Positions 14,498 through 26,036 are shown, counted from the first letter of the stretch. The stretch: 64,000 bases of DNA from Mimachlamys varia (GCA_947623455.1 OX392538.1:25853001-25917000), one strand, 5' to 3'. The notes: generated from the letters alone by a model not told the origin. Translations and numbers: made by a program.

Positions 14498-15159
14498 ATT
14501 TGAGAATGTGCCAGGTTTTGGAGGTGAAGGAAAGCCTAAATTCCTGGTGAAAATCCACTGACCAATGGTCACTACCTGGCAACTGCCTCATGTAGTCCTC
14601 AAACCAAGAACCCAGAGGTGGTCAGAGAGAGTCATAGCAGAATGCTGGACACTTTAACAACTTGCATTGGCCATTGTGACCCTGATGCGGAGGGCTATTC
14701 TAGTTATATCGGAATGTTCCATGGACACCTATTGCCCACTTGGCCACCATGGCCCCTACATTTTTTGCGAAGGACTGACGGAGGATCGAGTAACACAATT
14801 TTATAGCAAAGAATTAATTACCTTCCACAGAATGTGCTGGAGATCAATAAAAGGCATTTTGTGGTCTGAAAATTGAGTTTCCTTAAACCGCTGACATTTG
14901 AATAAATGGGTTGAATTGAAAAGGTGAAAATCTATCTTTAAGTGGTTTTTATGTAACTTATGTGTGACAGTGCTAGTAGGTCTCTCTAGGAGTGGGCTTT
15001 TCACTAACACTATTTGTGGGATATATCTAATTGTCTGGGTTCTAGAACAGTTCTCATAGCAACTCTATACTGGTACTTTATATCATGTTACAATACATCT
15101 CGTGTTACATATAGCTGGGTCTCAACCTTCAGCATTTTACACAGTGTGGTAGAGGACTA
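14498..15159. other. Unique sequence after the satellite
   Basis: Somewhat less AT-rich than its surroundings. A 62-codon open stretch at 14618-14806 (+) shows no recognisable domain, and no convincing splice sites bound it. Left unassigned. Confidence 0.5.
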
Positions 15160-15785
15160 TTTCCAGCATTGTACAGAAAGGTTAGGTGTCAACATTAGAT
15201 GGGGTTGAAGCAGAGTTATGGTTTTTCTGGTGTGTTATATAGATCTTGTGACTTGAAGAAAGACAATTTCAATAATTTATATGAAGGTTTCATCTTATCA
15301 GTAAAATTCAGTAGGTCAGCATTGTATAGAAAGCCTAAGGTGTGGACATTATGGGGTTGAAACAGAATTATGGTTTTACTGGTGTAACGTAGATACTGTG
15401 CACATGACTTGTAGAAGACTGTTCAAATAATTTAAATAATGTACAGAAATGTTAGGTGTCAACATTATGAGATGAAGCAGAATTATGGTTTTCCTGGTGT
15501 ATCATAGATCTTGTGACTTGTAGAAAGACTGTTCAAATGATTTAAATAATGTACAGAAATGTTAGAAGTCAACATTATGGGATGAAGCATAATTATGGTT
15601 TTCCTGGAGTAATGTAGATACTGTGACTTGTAGAAAACTATTCAAATAATTTAAATAATGTACAGAAATGTTAGGTGTCAACATTATGGAATGAAGCAGA
15701 ATTATGAGTTTCCTGGTATAACGAAGATACTGTGCAGGTGACTTGTAGTAGACTGTTCAAATAATTTATATAAAGGTTTAATGTT
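15160..15785. repeat. Diverged tandem repeat, about 110-150 bp, five copies
   Basis: The block TGTACAGAAATGTTAGGTGTC, here abbreviated GTACAGAAATGTTAGG, followed by GAAGCAGAATTATGG and GTGACTTGTAGAAAGAC, recurs near 15172, 15325, 15440, 15550 and 15658. The first two spacings are longer than the later ones, which are near 110 bp. Substitutions and indels indicate an older array. Confidence 0.75.
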
Positions 15786-16629
15786 ATTAGTAACCTTTAG
15801 TACATCAGAATTAATTATAGCTTTCTCAGTAGATTCCCTGTAACGGAGGACTGATTCCATCAATTGTGTATGAGATTCAGTTTATGATATATACCTCCAT
15901 GCATAAAATGGTCCCGCAAAACGTCTCCAGGCATTTCAGCAAGTGGCAAAAATCAATATCAAATGTATAAATTGACAAAAATGGGTGAAATGTTATTTTC
16001 ACTCTGTTACCAAGGCAACTTCACTAATTAAACATGAGCCCACAGTTGAAATCACACTTAAGAATCTTAAGAAGATGGTTTTATCCTTCTCTGAAACATT
16101 CAGTACTAAAAATATTTAATTTCCGTTCTAAATGGAAATCAATTTCTCTAAAAAGACTATTTCAATTAGCTTCTCCTGAACAAAATTCACTGCATTGAAT
16201 GTTTCTTAAGGAAAGTCAAACTTAATTTAGAATTTGAACTTTAAGAAAATATCAGTTATTGCCGCCGTATAGCTGCATTGTTGGTCTGAGTGCTGTGATA
16301 TTAGCTAAAAGTGTTGACTGAGTAATGGTTGCTAGCTCTGTTTTTGGGCACCTGTCATCATGTTGGAGTGTCTCCCATCAAATGTGGGCCTGGCTTTACT
16401 CCTAACCTGCCAGTCCTTTAACAGGGGAAACTCATTTTTCACCTGACCTGACAGTTTTAGACAGTTTCTATGGTAATTTTTTTTATACTTGCATGGTTGA
16501 TGCTTCAAGTTGCATGAGATCCTTAGAGATGCTGAAGTGGTTTTGTGTTATAATTACCAAGTATGAATAAAAGAGTGTTAGGTTCATTTATTCAAAATAA
16601 ATTCCAATCACAAATGTGCAGTAGTGATG
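15786..16629. other. Non-coding sequence
   Basis: No gene, terminal inverted repeat or tandem repeat was recognised. Confidence 0.55.
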
Positions 16630-16845
16630 ACTTTTTGACAATCTGATTAAAATACAGATCCTCACTATTACTATTGTGTATATAGATATAAACACTGTTT
16701 GCAAGGTGCATTTTGATTGGCTGTTCATTTCCTAGATATGGAAATAATAAAGATCATCTGCACATGACCTTCTACTGGTTGCTGTCAGATCCTACACACA
16801 ATAATAATAGTGAAGATCTGTATTTTAATCAGATTGACTTTTTGA
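16630..16845. mobile_element. MITE with about 43-bp inverted termini and 9-bp target duplication
   Basis: The element proper is 16639-16836. It begins CAATCTGATTAAAATACAG and ends with the reverse complement. The two termini match over about 43 bp with a few substitutions and one small indel. ACTTTTTGA occurs immediately outside both ends (16630-16638 and 16837-16845), a perfect 9-bp target-site duplication. A 9-bp duplication with long termini fits Mutator-like MITEs best; that assignment is inference. There is no coding capacity. Confidence 0.85.
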
Positions 16846-17610
16846 TTGTGGCTTCTGAAAAGATTTTATGAAAAGAACAACCACTGACTACAGTGCGTAA
16901 ATGAGCTAGCTTCCACATCCCAATTCCTTCTAGGGCTGAGACCATATCATAGTAGTGGAACCCTTATGATCACTGAAAAAAATGTGTACTTTGTTATAAA
17001 TCACCGAAGCTATCTTGGATTTTTGAAAATGAAAATTTGTTATTATTTTTTCTTGAGAGATGGATTTTTCTCAATTTTATAATTATGTTGTTTAATTACC
17101 CTTGGTCCCTGAGTTTTGCCGTTTTGATATTTGAGACTGATCAAAATGGCTGAATTATTCAAGTGACCACCTTGGATTTGACCATCAAATTATTATTGAA
17201 AACAAGAAGAAAGAAAAAAAGATGGAAAAAGATCCAACTTTGAACAATTCAAATGAATATCAAACAAATTGGTTATAGGCATCAAGATCCTGCAGGGATC
17301 TCTTGTATTTGCTCTAGATCATATTTTCCTTGTGTCATATTTTATGATGCTAAGACAAAGTCACCCCCCCCCCCCCCCCCCACACACACACACAATTTTT
17401 AATATGTTTCTATTTCATCATCTTTTGATTTGTTCTTTGTCAGTGTCTGTCCCAAACAATACAAATCAAGTATAGTGAGACTGAGAGAGCTTATACATTT
17501 ATTGCATATCATGAGGGACAGAGCAATTTTGACCAAATTTTGTCATTGGGGGAAGGGAATATAGGAATGTTTGAATGATATGGTTCCTGCATGGTTATAG
17601 GTCTCCTGGC
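16846..17610. other. Non-coding sequence with a C18/(CA)n tract
   Basis: An 18-base C run at 17364-17381 leads directly into a short CA repeat ending near 17395. Otherwise AT-rich and featureless. Confidence 0.6.
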
Positions 17611-17798
17611 CCCGGTTTCATCAACATTACTTAACTTAAATAAATTCATTAACTTAAAATTCTCCATAGGAAAGCATTACAGAATTTAAGGAAAGTTCCT
17701 TAACTAAGGATTTTCTCCTTAACTTCTGTAATGCTTTCCTATGGAGATTTTTAAGTTAAGGAGTTTCCTTAAGCTAAGGAACGTTGATGAAACCAGGG
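17611..17798. mobile_element. Fold-back MITE-like element
   Basis: It starts CCCGGTTTCATCAAC and ends GTTGATGAAACCAGGG. Internal blocks also pair: TCTCCATAGGAAAGCATTAC against GTAATGCTTTCCTATGGAGA. The whole 188 bp can fold into an imperfect hairpin with AAGTTCCTTAACTAAGG near the loop. No coding capacity, and no target duplication was identified. Confidence 0.75.
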
Positions 17799-18383
17799 CT
17801 TGGGGCCTTAGGGGCATATGGCTTACAAGAAGAATTTTTTCAAATTCTTTAAAATCCTTCTTCTGGATGAATGATTGGAGTTTGTACAAATATTGGTCTG
17901 AAGCATCCTTACGTGTTAGCGACTTAATTAATCGTTTGTAAGCAGTAGGTCTGACACCCATTTCCAACCCCAACTTCGGGGGTGAATGGGTAAAAAACTC
18001 TCCTTCCTCAGACTGAGAAATGCTAGAGTCAGATTACTGGATGTTTGATAGGATGCTTTATGGTGAATTGATAATTTTATTGCCAGAAAGTCATCCATTT
18101 ATCTATGAATAATGACAATTTCAAATGATCAGATGTCAAAGTACTAATAAGATTTGGTAGTGTTAGCATGATAATGAAAAGATGTCAATGGAATATTTCA
18201 AATTCCTTAGCAGTTAAGAAGAATTTGATAAGGGTATGCAAACTATTCTTTTAGTCTGGCAATTAGAAAGTGGTTTCGTTTGAAAGCAGAAGTGACCTTT
18301 TCATTATTTATAAAACAGAAGTGCATGACTATTAATATAGTGCAGATTCCAAAATATAAATTGTGTTTTTCGTTTTATACATG
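17799..18383. other. Non-coding sequence
   Basis: Unique DNA with no feature recognised. The open stretches overlapping 17719-17973 lie partly in the fold-back element. Confidence 0.5.
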
Positions 18384-18581
18384 TACAGTAATAACCCCAC
18401 TTACCCAAACTTGTGGGGACCTGATCAATAGTTTGAGGAATACATAGTATTCGGGTAATCTGAGGTTGGTTGAAATATATGTTTAAACTTGGTCTGGACC
18501 AAACGAACTGTTCGACGAATGAAAGATTGAGGGTATAAGTATTCGGATAAATCGCGTTCGAGTACTTGGGGTTTTACTGTA
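18384..18581. mobile_element. TA-flanked MITE, TACAGTA...ACCCC family, copy 1
   Basis: It begins TACAGTAATAACCCCAC and ends CTTGGGGTTTTACTGTA, giving short inverted termini with TA at both borders as in Tc1/mariner-type MITEs. A second copy lies at 45331-45515 and shares GGGGACCTGATCAATAGTT and CGAATGAA in the same order. Confidence 0.8.
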
Positions 18582-20567
18582 GCCATTTGAATCCTCATGA
18601 TCATTTCTATTGAACACATGAAATCTTATTTTGTTTATGTACACAAAACTTTAGAATACACTAAGTATTCGTTTAAATTTGTATACACAAAACCTTAGTT
18701 TCAATTTTTGAATGCACAAAATCAGTTTAAATTTGTGTCTTACTAACTTAGATCAAATTTACATGTAAAAATATGATTTTGTATAAAATTTCAATTTGTT
18801 TTGATCTGGTGTCAATACAGTACATTGTGACAGTTTAGCTCTTTCTGCAGATAATACACCTTAACCAGTGCATGAATTTATGAAGTTATGAAAATTATCT
18901 CAATCCTGTCAATTGTTTGATAAAAAATAATGATTTGTTAGAAAAAAAATGAAATTTTGCACATGATTTTGATTTCTTAGTAGTTGAAAACAATGTTTTC
19001 CAAAAGTGAGTTATGAAGAATTATTAGATTTTTCAAACTATTTTGAATTATGACATTAGATAGAAATAATTATTTGATGAGTATCTGTAACTCGGAAATA
19101 AGTAAATATACTGGTAAAATTGTCACAGCCTGAACTGTCTGTAGCACATCAAAGATATAATGGTTGCTAAATAACAATTTATACAATGACTTTGATTGGT
19201 TTTACATCCTGTTAATTACTGCCATGGTCATTAACAGAATACAATGAGTATAAAGATCAAACTACAATTTATAGCAAATCTATTATTGGGAGCTTTGCAG
19301 TAAACATATTCATTGAACAAAATTATTTGTATGTTGCACATTCATGTATCGCAGGTGGTTCATGAATTCATCATTAAAAATTTAATTACTTTTTAAACCA
19401 ATTAACATGTCATTAAAAAGGAAAGTTGACCTTGTAAATAGGGATAATTGAGTAATACATTTTTGAATGAATGTTTGAAATGGTGGAATTTAATGTTGAA
19501 TTGTAACATCTAATTTGTGTTTCAATGAAAAAGACATGGAATTTAATGTTAAATTGTAACATCTAATTTGTGTTTCAATGAAAAAGACATGGTAATATAC
19601 ATGGAATAGATAATACTACTGATGTTTCTTATCTGATAGTTAACTGTGTGTACGTGTGCTTTAACACATAAATATTATTCTTGAAAAGAAAAACAGTGTT
19701 AAGTGAAATATCTTGAGTCTTACCAATGTTAGAATCCACATTTCCTGAAGCATTAATCCTTTAGAAGTATGTGTACTCCCAACATCCTGGTTACATGTAG
19801 TTTACGAGTACTCCGGCTAATTGAGATAATCCTTAGATGTCAATATCTTTAAGAGATAATCCAGTTTTAATCCATGGTGAGTACCGACTAGACAAGGCAG
19901 TTTTAATTAATCCTTTTAGTGCTACACTTTTAACAATCCTCAGTACTCCAGGAGTACCACACGAGTACTGTCTCCAGTACTGCCTCCTAGTAGACTGGTC
20001 CAATCTGTTAAACCTAAACACAGTGTAGCTGCTACACCTCTGGGTATCTGGGAGAACAAAGCAGAAACATATCTCTCACAACATGTACTACTACCACTAT
20101 GAGTTGTGATAATAGCTGCTGATGCTGAGGGAGGAAATATCAATATGATGAGCTTGTGCTGCGGGGAAGGAATTCTCCCCTCTGTCTATACTCCACACCT
20201 GGTGCTGGGGGCAGTTATCACCCCGTAAATCTACAATTAGCTCAGAGCACACGGTCATCAGTATGCACCATCTCGAAGACACAGCTGGACATAGCTATAG
20301 TCGGAGGGACATGGCACAGCACAAGGCTCTGTAGACTCCAGGATAGACCTGATGGACAGACACATGATGGACAGACACGGACAGATGCTTTGTCCTGTCT
20401 GTTATAAGAGATATAGAACTAATAGGATTATTTCCCAGTAAGTCTGCTGTTTGTTGATCTGTTAGTGTGATCACAATTTTAAATCTGATTAGTCCATTGC
20501 CATTAGTTACTGCCATAGACAACACCACATCCCTTCCTGTGAAGTGTTGTGGTACGGAGGCTGTTAG
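18582..20567. other. AT-rich DNA, then a GC-richer block, no gene recognised
   Basis: A 53-bp segment is tandemly duplicated at 19484-19591 (GGAATTTAATGTT... ending AAAGACAT). From about 19.75 kb base composition becomes more balanced, but I find no long frame, no recognisable domain and no convincing exon borders. It could be untranslated or regulatory sequence. Confidence 0.5.
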
Positions 20568-20650
20568 CCTTTATAGCAATAGAGCTGTACGTGACACAGC
20601 ATTCCTTATATACTGTGTATAACAGTGGAGCTGTGACACAGCATTCCTTA
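20568..20650. repeat. Two detached units of the 40-bp minisatellite
   Basis: Units with GGAGCTGTGACACAGCATTCC and the TACGTGACACAG variant, shortened here to CTGTGACACAGCATTCC, match variants inside the main array at 22.8-24.1 kb. They end exactly where the HINE-like element begins at 20651. Confidence 0.8.
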
Positions 20651-20754
20651 TTAGCTCACCTGGTCCAAAGGACCAAGGTGAGCTTATGCGATACCGTGGC
20701 GTCCGTCGTCAGTCGTCCGTCCGTCATCCGTCGTCCGTCGTCCGTCCGTCAACA

Positions 20755-21560
20755 ATTGACTTCTTCTTTATAACCACTGATCGGAATTTGACCAAATTTG
20801 GTCAGAAGCATCCCTATGGGGTGGGGACTCAAAATTGTACAAATGGTTGGGCTGACCCCCCAGGGGCCTGGGGGGCGGGGCCAAAAGGGGTCAATTTGGC
20901 TATTTGATATAAACGACTTCTTCTCTGAAACCGAGCAATGTATATTGCTCATATTTGGCTGGTAGTATTACTATGGGTTGGGGATTCAAAATTGTACAAA
21001 TGGTGGGGCTGACCCCCCAGGGGCCTGGGGGGCGGGGCCAAAAGGGTAAGTTGGCTATATTGATATAAACGACTTCTTCTCTGAAACCCAGTAATATATA
21101 TCGCTCATATTTGGCTGGTAGCATCACTATTGAGTGGGGATTCAAAATTGTACAAATGGTGGGGCTGACCCCCAAGGGGCCTGGGGGGCGGGGTCAAAAG
21201 GGGTCAATTTGGCTATATTGATATAAACGATTTCTTCTCTGAAACCCAGTAATGTATATCGCTTATATTTGCCTGGTAGCATTACCATGGGGTGTGGATT
21301 CAAAATTGTATAAATGGTGGGGCTGATCCCCCAGGGGCCTGAGGGGCGGGGCCGAAAGGAGTCAATTTGGCTATAATGATAAAAATGACTTCTTCTCTGA
21401 AACCAAGCAATGGATATTATTCATATTTGCCTGGTATCATCACTATGGGATTAGGATTCAAAATTATATGATTATGATCACGGAGGGGCCTGAGGGGTGG
21501 GGCCAAAAGGGGCACATTAGACAATATTGGTATAAATGATCTCTTTCCTGAAACTAAGCA
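20755..21560. repeat. Internal tandem units of about 157 bp in element A
   Basis: Successive units start with AAACGACTTCTTCTCTGAAAC at about 20911, 21067 and 21225, here shortened to ACGACTTCTTCTCTGAAAC, with spacings of 156 and 158 bp. Each contains CAAAATTGTACAAATGG and GGGGCCTGGGGGGCGGGG. About five units, degrading toward the 3' side. Confidence 0.85.
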
Positions 21561-21639
21561 ATGTATGACATCTATATTCTAGTGGTAGAATCCAAAGGTT
21601 GCTTGAATTCAAATTTATACAAATGTTTTGGTAACCTCG

Positions 21640-22175
21640 ATCACAATCATGGATTTAGATATGACCCCAGGGTCTGCCACGCCCTTGCAACTTGACTCCT
21701 GACTCATAACTTTTAAACGGCTGAGATCCCCACCCCAAAACTATATATACAATTGCTGGGCATTAAGAGACAATCACAATTATGATTTTATATTTGACTC
21801 CAGGGTCTGCCACGCCCTTGAAACTTGACTCCTGAGTCATAACTTTTAAACAGTTGAGATCCCCACCCCAAAACTACATATACAATTACTAGGAATTAAG
21901 AGATAATCACAATCATGGTTTTTGATTTGGCCCTGGGGTCTGCCACACCCTTTTAATTTGACCCCTGAGTCATAACTTTTAAACGGTTGAGATCCCCACC
22001 CCAAAACTATATATACAATTACTGGGCATTAAGAGATGATCACAATCATGGTTTTTGATTTGGCCCTGGGGTCTGCCACACCCTTTTAATTTGACCCCTG
22101 AGTCATAACTTTTAAACGGTTGAGATCCCCACCCCAAAACTATATATACAATTGCTGGGCATTATCAGATGATCA
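21640..22175. repeat. Internal tandem units of 133 bp in element A
   Basis: Four units carry CATAACTTTTAAACGG and GAGATCCCCACCCCAAAAC. CATAAC occurs at 21704, 21838, 21971 and 22104, giving spacings of 134, 133 and 133 bp. The sequence is unrelated to the 157-bp units just upstream, so element A has two separate tandem cores. Confidence 0.85.
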
Positions 22176-22395
22176 CATAAATATCTTGTTGTTATTACCA
22201 AGAAACCTGATATTAAACCTGTAGCAAGCTGGGATGCAGGCCGGGGCTACCAAGTTTGTTCAAACGAATACATAGACCTTCATTCACGGGGATCAAACAG
22301 GTTAAAGGGTCGCGGCGCTAAATACGGGAACCAGAAAATTCTTTAACATCTGTTTCCAAAAAAATCAAGGATTTTGTGCATGTATACCCGGTAGC

Positions 22396-22541
22396 ATGTT
22401 TGGAAAAATGATATCCTATTTTGTTGGACTATGTATTGGAGCCTTTTTCTTTATCTATTCTTTTATCAGATATCAACATTTTAGTTTAACTGGCAGGTCT
22501 CAAACTGAAAATGTGTACATAAAATATTTTGAACCAGGTGA
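22396..22541 (+). other. Short open frame with a membrane helix inside element A
   Basis: From ATG at 22396, the first 48 codons before the element's 3' inverted end include a hydrophobic stretch, YFVGLCIGAFFFIYSF, flanked by basic residues. The frame then runs through the transposon terminus to a stop at 22630-22632. I do not recognise the peptide. It may be chance, or a captured first exon: the ATG context TAGCATG is preceded by a GC-richer leader. The other two HINE-like elements have nothing similar at this place. Confidence 0.2.
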
Positions 22542-22568
22542 GCGATACAGGCCCTCTGGGCCTCTTGT

Positions 22569-22804
22569 AATTTCTTATAAGTTTGCTGATCAACTAGGGC
22601 AGAGACATAGCTTCACTCAAACAATATTATAGGATAACACAAAGATAAACTTATGACAGGCCTCTTGTTGACTAGCTTCAGAATAAAAACAGCCCGAGAC
22701 CTTTAGCTAGCTTTAACATTCATTCAAGTTGGTATACCATGGTACGTACGCAGTATTTGCCTAAATACCGTGGTATACCATGATGCTTTTGATTTTGTGG
22801 TATA
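22569..22804. other. Short unique spacer with small inverted repeats
   Basis: GGTATACC-containing blocks near 22733 and 22768 are self-complementary and complementary to each other. Nothing else was recognised. Confidence 0.5.
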
Positions 22805-24105
22805 CAGCTCTATAAAACAGTGGAGCTGTGACACAGTAGTCCTTATATACTGTGTATAACAGTGGAGCTGTGACACAGTAGTCCTTATATACTGTGTATA
22901 ACAGTGGAGCTGTGACACAGTAGTCCTTATATACTGTGTATAACAGTGGAGCTGTGAGACAGCATTCCTTATATACTGTGTATAACAGTGGAGCTGTGAC
23001 ACAGTAGTCTTATATACTGTGTATAACAGTGGAGCTGTGACACAGTAGTCCTTATATACTGTGTATAACAGTGGAGCTGTGACACAGCTAGTAGACCTTA
23101 TATACTGTGTATAACAGTGGAGCTGTGACACAGTAGTCCTTATATACTGTGTATAACAGTGGAGCTGTGACACAGTAGTCCTTATATACTGTGTATAACA
23201 GTGGAGCTGTGACACAGTAGTCCTTATATACTGTGTATAACAGTGGAGCTGTGACACAGTAGTCCTTATATACTGTGTATAACTGTGGAGCTGTGATACA
23301 GTAGTCCTTATATACTGTGTATAACAGTAGAGCTGTGACACAGCAGACTTATATACTGTGTATAACAGTGGAGCTGTGACACAGTAGTCCTTATATACTG
23401 TGTATAACAGTGGAGCTGTGACACAGTAGTCCTTATATACTGTGTATAACAGTGGAGCTGTGACACAGTAGTCCTTATATACTGTGTATAACAGTGTAGC
23501 TGTGACACAGTAGTCCTTATATACTGTGTATAACAGTGGAGCTGTACGTGACACAGCATTCCTTATATACTGTGTATAACAGTGTAGCTGTGACACAGTA
23601 GTCCTTATATACTGTGTATAACAGTGGAGCTGTACGTGACACAGCATTCCTTATATACTGTGTATAACAGTGTAGCTGTGACACAGTAGTCCTTATATAC
23701 TGTGTATAACAGTGGAGCTGTGACACAGTAGTCCTTATATACTGTGTAAAACAGTGGAGCTGTGACACAGTAGTCCTTATATACTGTGTATAACAGTGGA
23801 GCTGTGACACAGTAGTCCTTATATACTGTGTATAACTGTGGAGCTGTGACACAGTATTCTTATATACTGTGTATAACAGAGGAGCTGTGACACAGTAGTC
23901 CTTATATACTGTGTATAACAGTAGAGCTGTGACACAGTAGTCCTTATATACTGTGTATAACAGTGGAGCTGTGACACAGTAGTCTTATATACTGTGTATA
24001 ACAGTGGAGCTGTGACACAGTAGTCCTTATATACTGTGTATAACAGTGGAGCTGTGACACAGTAGTCCTTATATACTGTGTATAACAGTGGAGCTGTGCC
24101 ACAGT
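22805..24105. repeat. 40-bp minisatellite, about 33 copies
   Basis: The unit reads TGTATAACAGTGGAGCTGTG, then ACACAGTAGTCCTTATATAC. Sporadic variants include CATTCC for TAGTCC, a TACGTGACACAG insertion, and one-base losses. The minus strand is open for up to 307 codons (22724-23647), but the peptide is only the repeat read in rotating phase, so it is not called as a gene. Confidence 0.95.
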
Positions 24106-25045
24106 AGTAGAAATTCCGATATACTGACCTAAGAAGATGCCTGAATCATACTGAAGTTTTGACAAGGCGACATATATTCCCCATTAGCTTCTATAGACTT
24201 CCTGGGTTATATATCTCCCTGACTTGAACTAAGTAAGAATAATGTTATGTGAAATTGGGCCTTTACATCTAAAGTCAGGTCAAAGTTTACTAAAAATATG
24301 TTAACTCACTTTTTACTAAAGACTGTAAACTCACACTGTGACTTTAAAATAGTCTTACCCACACTGAAGTTGTGACAATTAAGATGACATATATATATTC
24401 TTTAGCTTTATTAATTTTGTATGCATGGGTAGGGTGTATCTGTTCTTACGTTAACTGCATGTGTCTGGGTCTTCAAATATTAAGTCATGTATGTAAAGCC
24501 AACTAAAGTCTATGAACTTACACTACCGATATGTGTTTTGAGTGAAATGTTATGTAACACAAGGTTTTTGGACAAAATGCATTTTAAAGAAAATTATGTT
24601 ATGAATATTTAAGTCACCCACAACTGATGCTCCTACGAAAAATCTCTAAGCTCCTCTCCAAACTCCACCCAATACATCCAGGCTGTCTGTCTGATGTCTA
24701 TCTATCTATGTTAATAGTTTGTTTGCACTGGCTCCATAGGTCAAGGTCTCCTGTATTGTATCGCTGTATTGTATCGCTGTATAATATGTGACAGTTCTGT
24801 TGCAGGATTACGTTGAACAAAAGATAAAATAGATAGGAAATTAATCATTTAAAACCTTCTTTGAATACACCTAAGTGCTTACAATGATAAAACATTTTTT
24901 TCACAAATTTTTCATAAACCTAGCCTGGGCTACAGTGCAGAATGGACTGTGATAAAAACATCTAGAACCCAAAGAACCAGGTTCACTAGCTACATGAAAG
25001 GCCATATATTGCATCCATAATTAACCTAAATAATTGATGTTTTCG
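24106..25045. other. AT-rich non-coding sequence
   Basis: A small duplication (TGTATTGTATCGC, 24751-24779) is the only structure seen. Confidence 0.55.
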
Positions 25046-25310
25046 TTATGAATCCCACTTTTGACCTCCCACTATGCTTTGGGTAAGGAGTTTGGAAATA
25101 AGCCCACCCCACACTTTTGACCTCTGGGGCCCCAAATGCATGGGGGTGGGGGTCTGGTAAGAAGCCCACCCCCTACTTTTGACCTCTCCCTATACATGGG
25201 GGTGGGGGTCTGGTAAAAGCCCACTTCCTACTTTTGACCTCTCCCTATACATGGGGGTGGGATGGGGGTCTGGTAATAAGCCCACCCCCCACATTTGACG
25301 TTTTCTATAA
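25046..25310. repeat. Diverged tandem repeat of about 55-60 bp, four copies
   Basis: Each unit contains AAGCCCACCCC, ACTTTTGACCTC and CATGGGGGTGGGGGTCTGG, with copies near 25050, 25100, 25160 and 25225. G-rich on one strand. Confidence 0.7.
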
Positions 25311-25404
25311 TGCTCTATCAAAAACCTGATACTTGTTGCCTGGTTGACAGTTCGGTCCTATTGATGTGTGGGTCCATCTGACTGTCCAGAAACATGTAGA
25401 CATA

Positions 25405-25497
25405 TTTAAATCATTCACCCCTGAAATTTCATAATGGACTATTCCAACCTTTGAATTGGAAGAGTTTAATTGTATTTTCAAGGGTAAATGTGTTAAA
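25405..25497. mobile_element. About 93-bp fold-back MITE, copy 1
   Basis: It contains ATCATTCACCCCTGAAA, ATTCCAACCTTTGAATTGGA and a complementary terminus. The same sequence recurs at 38021-38090 (same orientation, partial) and 43841-43933 (opposite orientation). Confidence 0.7.
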
Positions 25498-25576
25498 CAC
25501 GATTGAATTAAAAACACAATCACATGAATAAAATATAAGCCTTTCTGCTTGAGCTAGAGACTGCATGTGACAATAA

Positions 25577-26036
25577 TACAGTGGACTCCACTTAATGTCA
25601 CCCCTGTTAATATCACATTCCTCTTTATATCATGCTTTTCCCAAGCACCATTTTTTCTCTCTTTATGATATTTGTAATTTCTTTTGGTTATTATCATGTA
25701 CTTTGAGGTAAATTCCTCTTAATATCATGTTTTTTTAACCAATCACATAAAATATCCAGAAAATGATGTCATTTCCATTGATTTCAGATACAACTTGTAC
25801 AATATTGTTGCACACAAAAAAGGAAAAAACCCTCCAAAAATGATTTTTAATTCAAATAGTGTCATCTCTTTATTGAAATATCTTCATATGTACATTGAAT
25901 AAATTACTTTTAGTTCTGGAGTTTGAAATTGCACTAGATTTAGTGGAAAAATTGTGTTTCTGTTAATGTCACATTCCTGTTAATATCATGTTTTTGTCTG
26001 AGAAATGCAACATGATATAAAGAGGAGTGCACTGTA
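25577..26036. mobile_element. TA-flanked MITE of the ACTCCACTTAATGTCAC family
   Basis: It starts TACAGTGGACTCCACTT and ends AGGAGTGCACTGTA. Inverted internal blocks include AATATCACATTCC and its complement, and ATGATATAAAGAGGA at the right end pairs with TCCTCTTTATATCAT at the left. A full-length copy in the opposite orientation lies at 52270-52720. Non-coding. The TA borders suggest a Tc1/mariner-type parent. Confidence 0.85.

Larger units (their letters stand above)
20651..22568 (+). mobile_element. HINE/pearl-like rolling-circle element A
   Basis: The 5' end is TTAGCTCACC, and its first 30-odd bases form a hairpin: AGCTCACCTGGTCC, loop AAA, then GGACCAAGGTGAGCT. A CGTCCGTC run follows at about 20700-20752, and then two sets of tandem units. 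Near the 3' end, CCAGGTGAGC is the reverse complement of the 5' end. It is followed by a stem-loop (GGCCC-TCT-GGGCC) and the terminus TCTTGT. This plan (subterminal inverted repeats, microsatellite, tandem core, 3' stem-loop) matches Helentron-derived non-autonomous elements (HINEs) and the bivalve pearl elements; family assignment is inference. No transposase is present. Confidence 0.75.

Noticed and set aside
7351..14561. Very long open frames (1,733-2,348 codons) as genes for a repetitive protein
   Set aside because: They follow from a stop-free 23-bp unit read in rotating phase; three overlapping frames encode the same peptide. There is no leader exon, domain or codon bias. Kept as a finding about the repeat, not as genes.
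14618..14876. Possible 3' exon of the satellite-encoded frame
   Set aside because: The satellite frame stops at 14559-14561. Downstream frames are short, overlap in two phases and lack splice borders.
17719..17973. 84-codon minus-strand frame
   Set aside because: Its C-terminal part is in the fold-back element at 17611-17798, and an overlapping plus-strand frame of similar length exists. No domain.
22805..24105. CRISPR-like array
   Set aside because: Direct repeats are contiguous with no unique spacers, and the DNA is eukaryotic. The same applies to the 23-, 44-, 56- and 65-bp arrays.
22724..24165. Minus-strand open frames up to 307 codons
   Set aside because: By-product of the 40-bp minisatellite; the peptide is only the unit translated in rotating phase.
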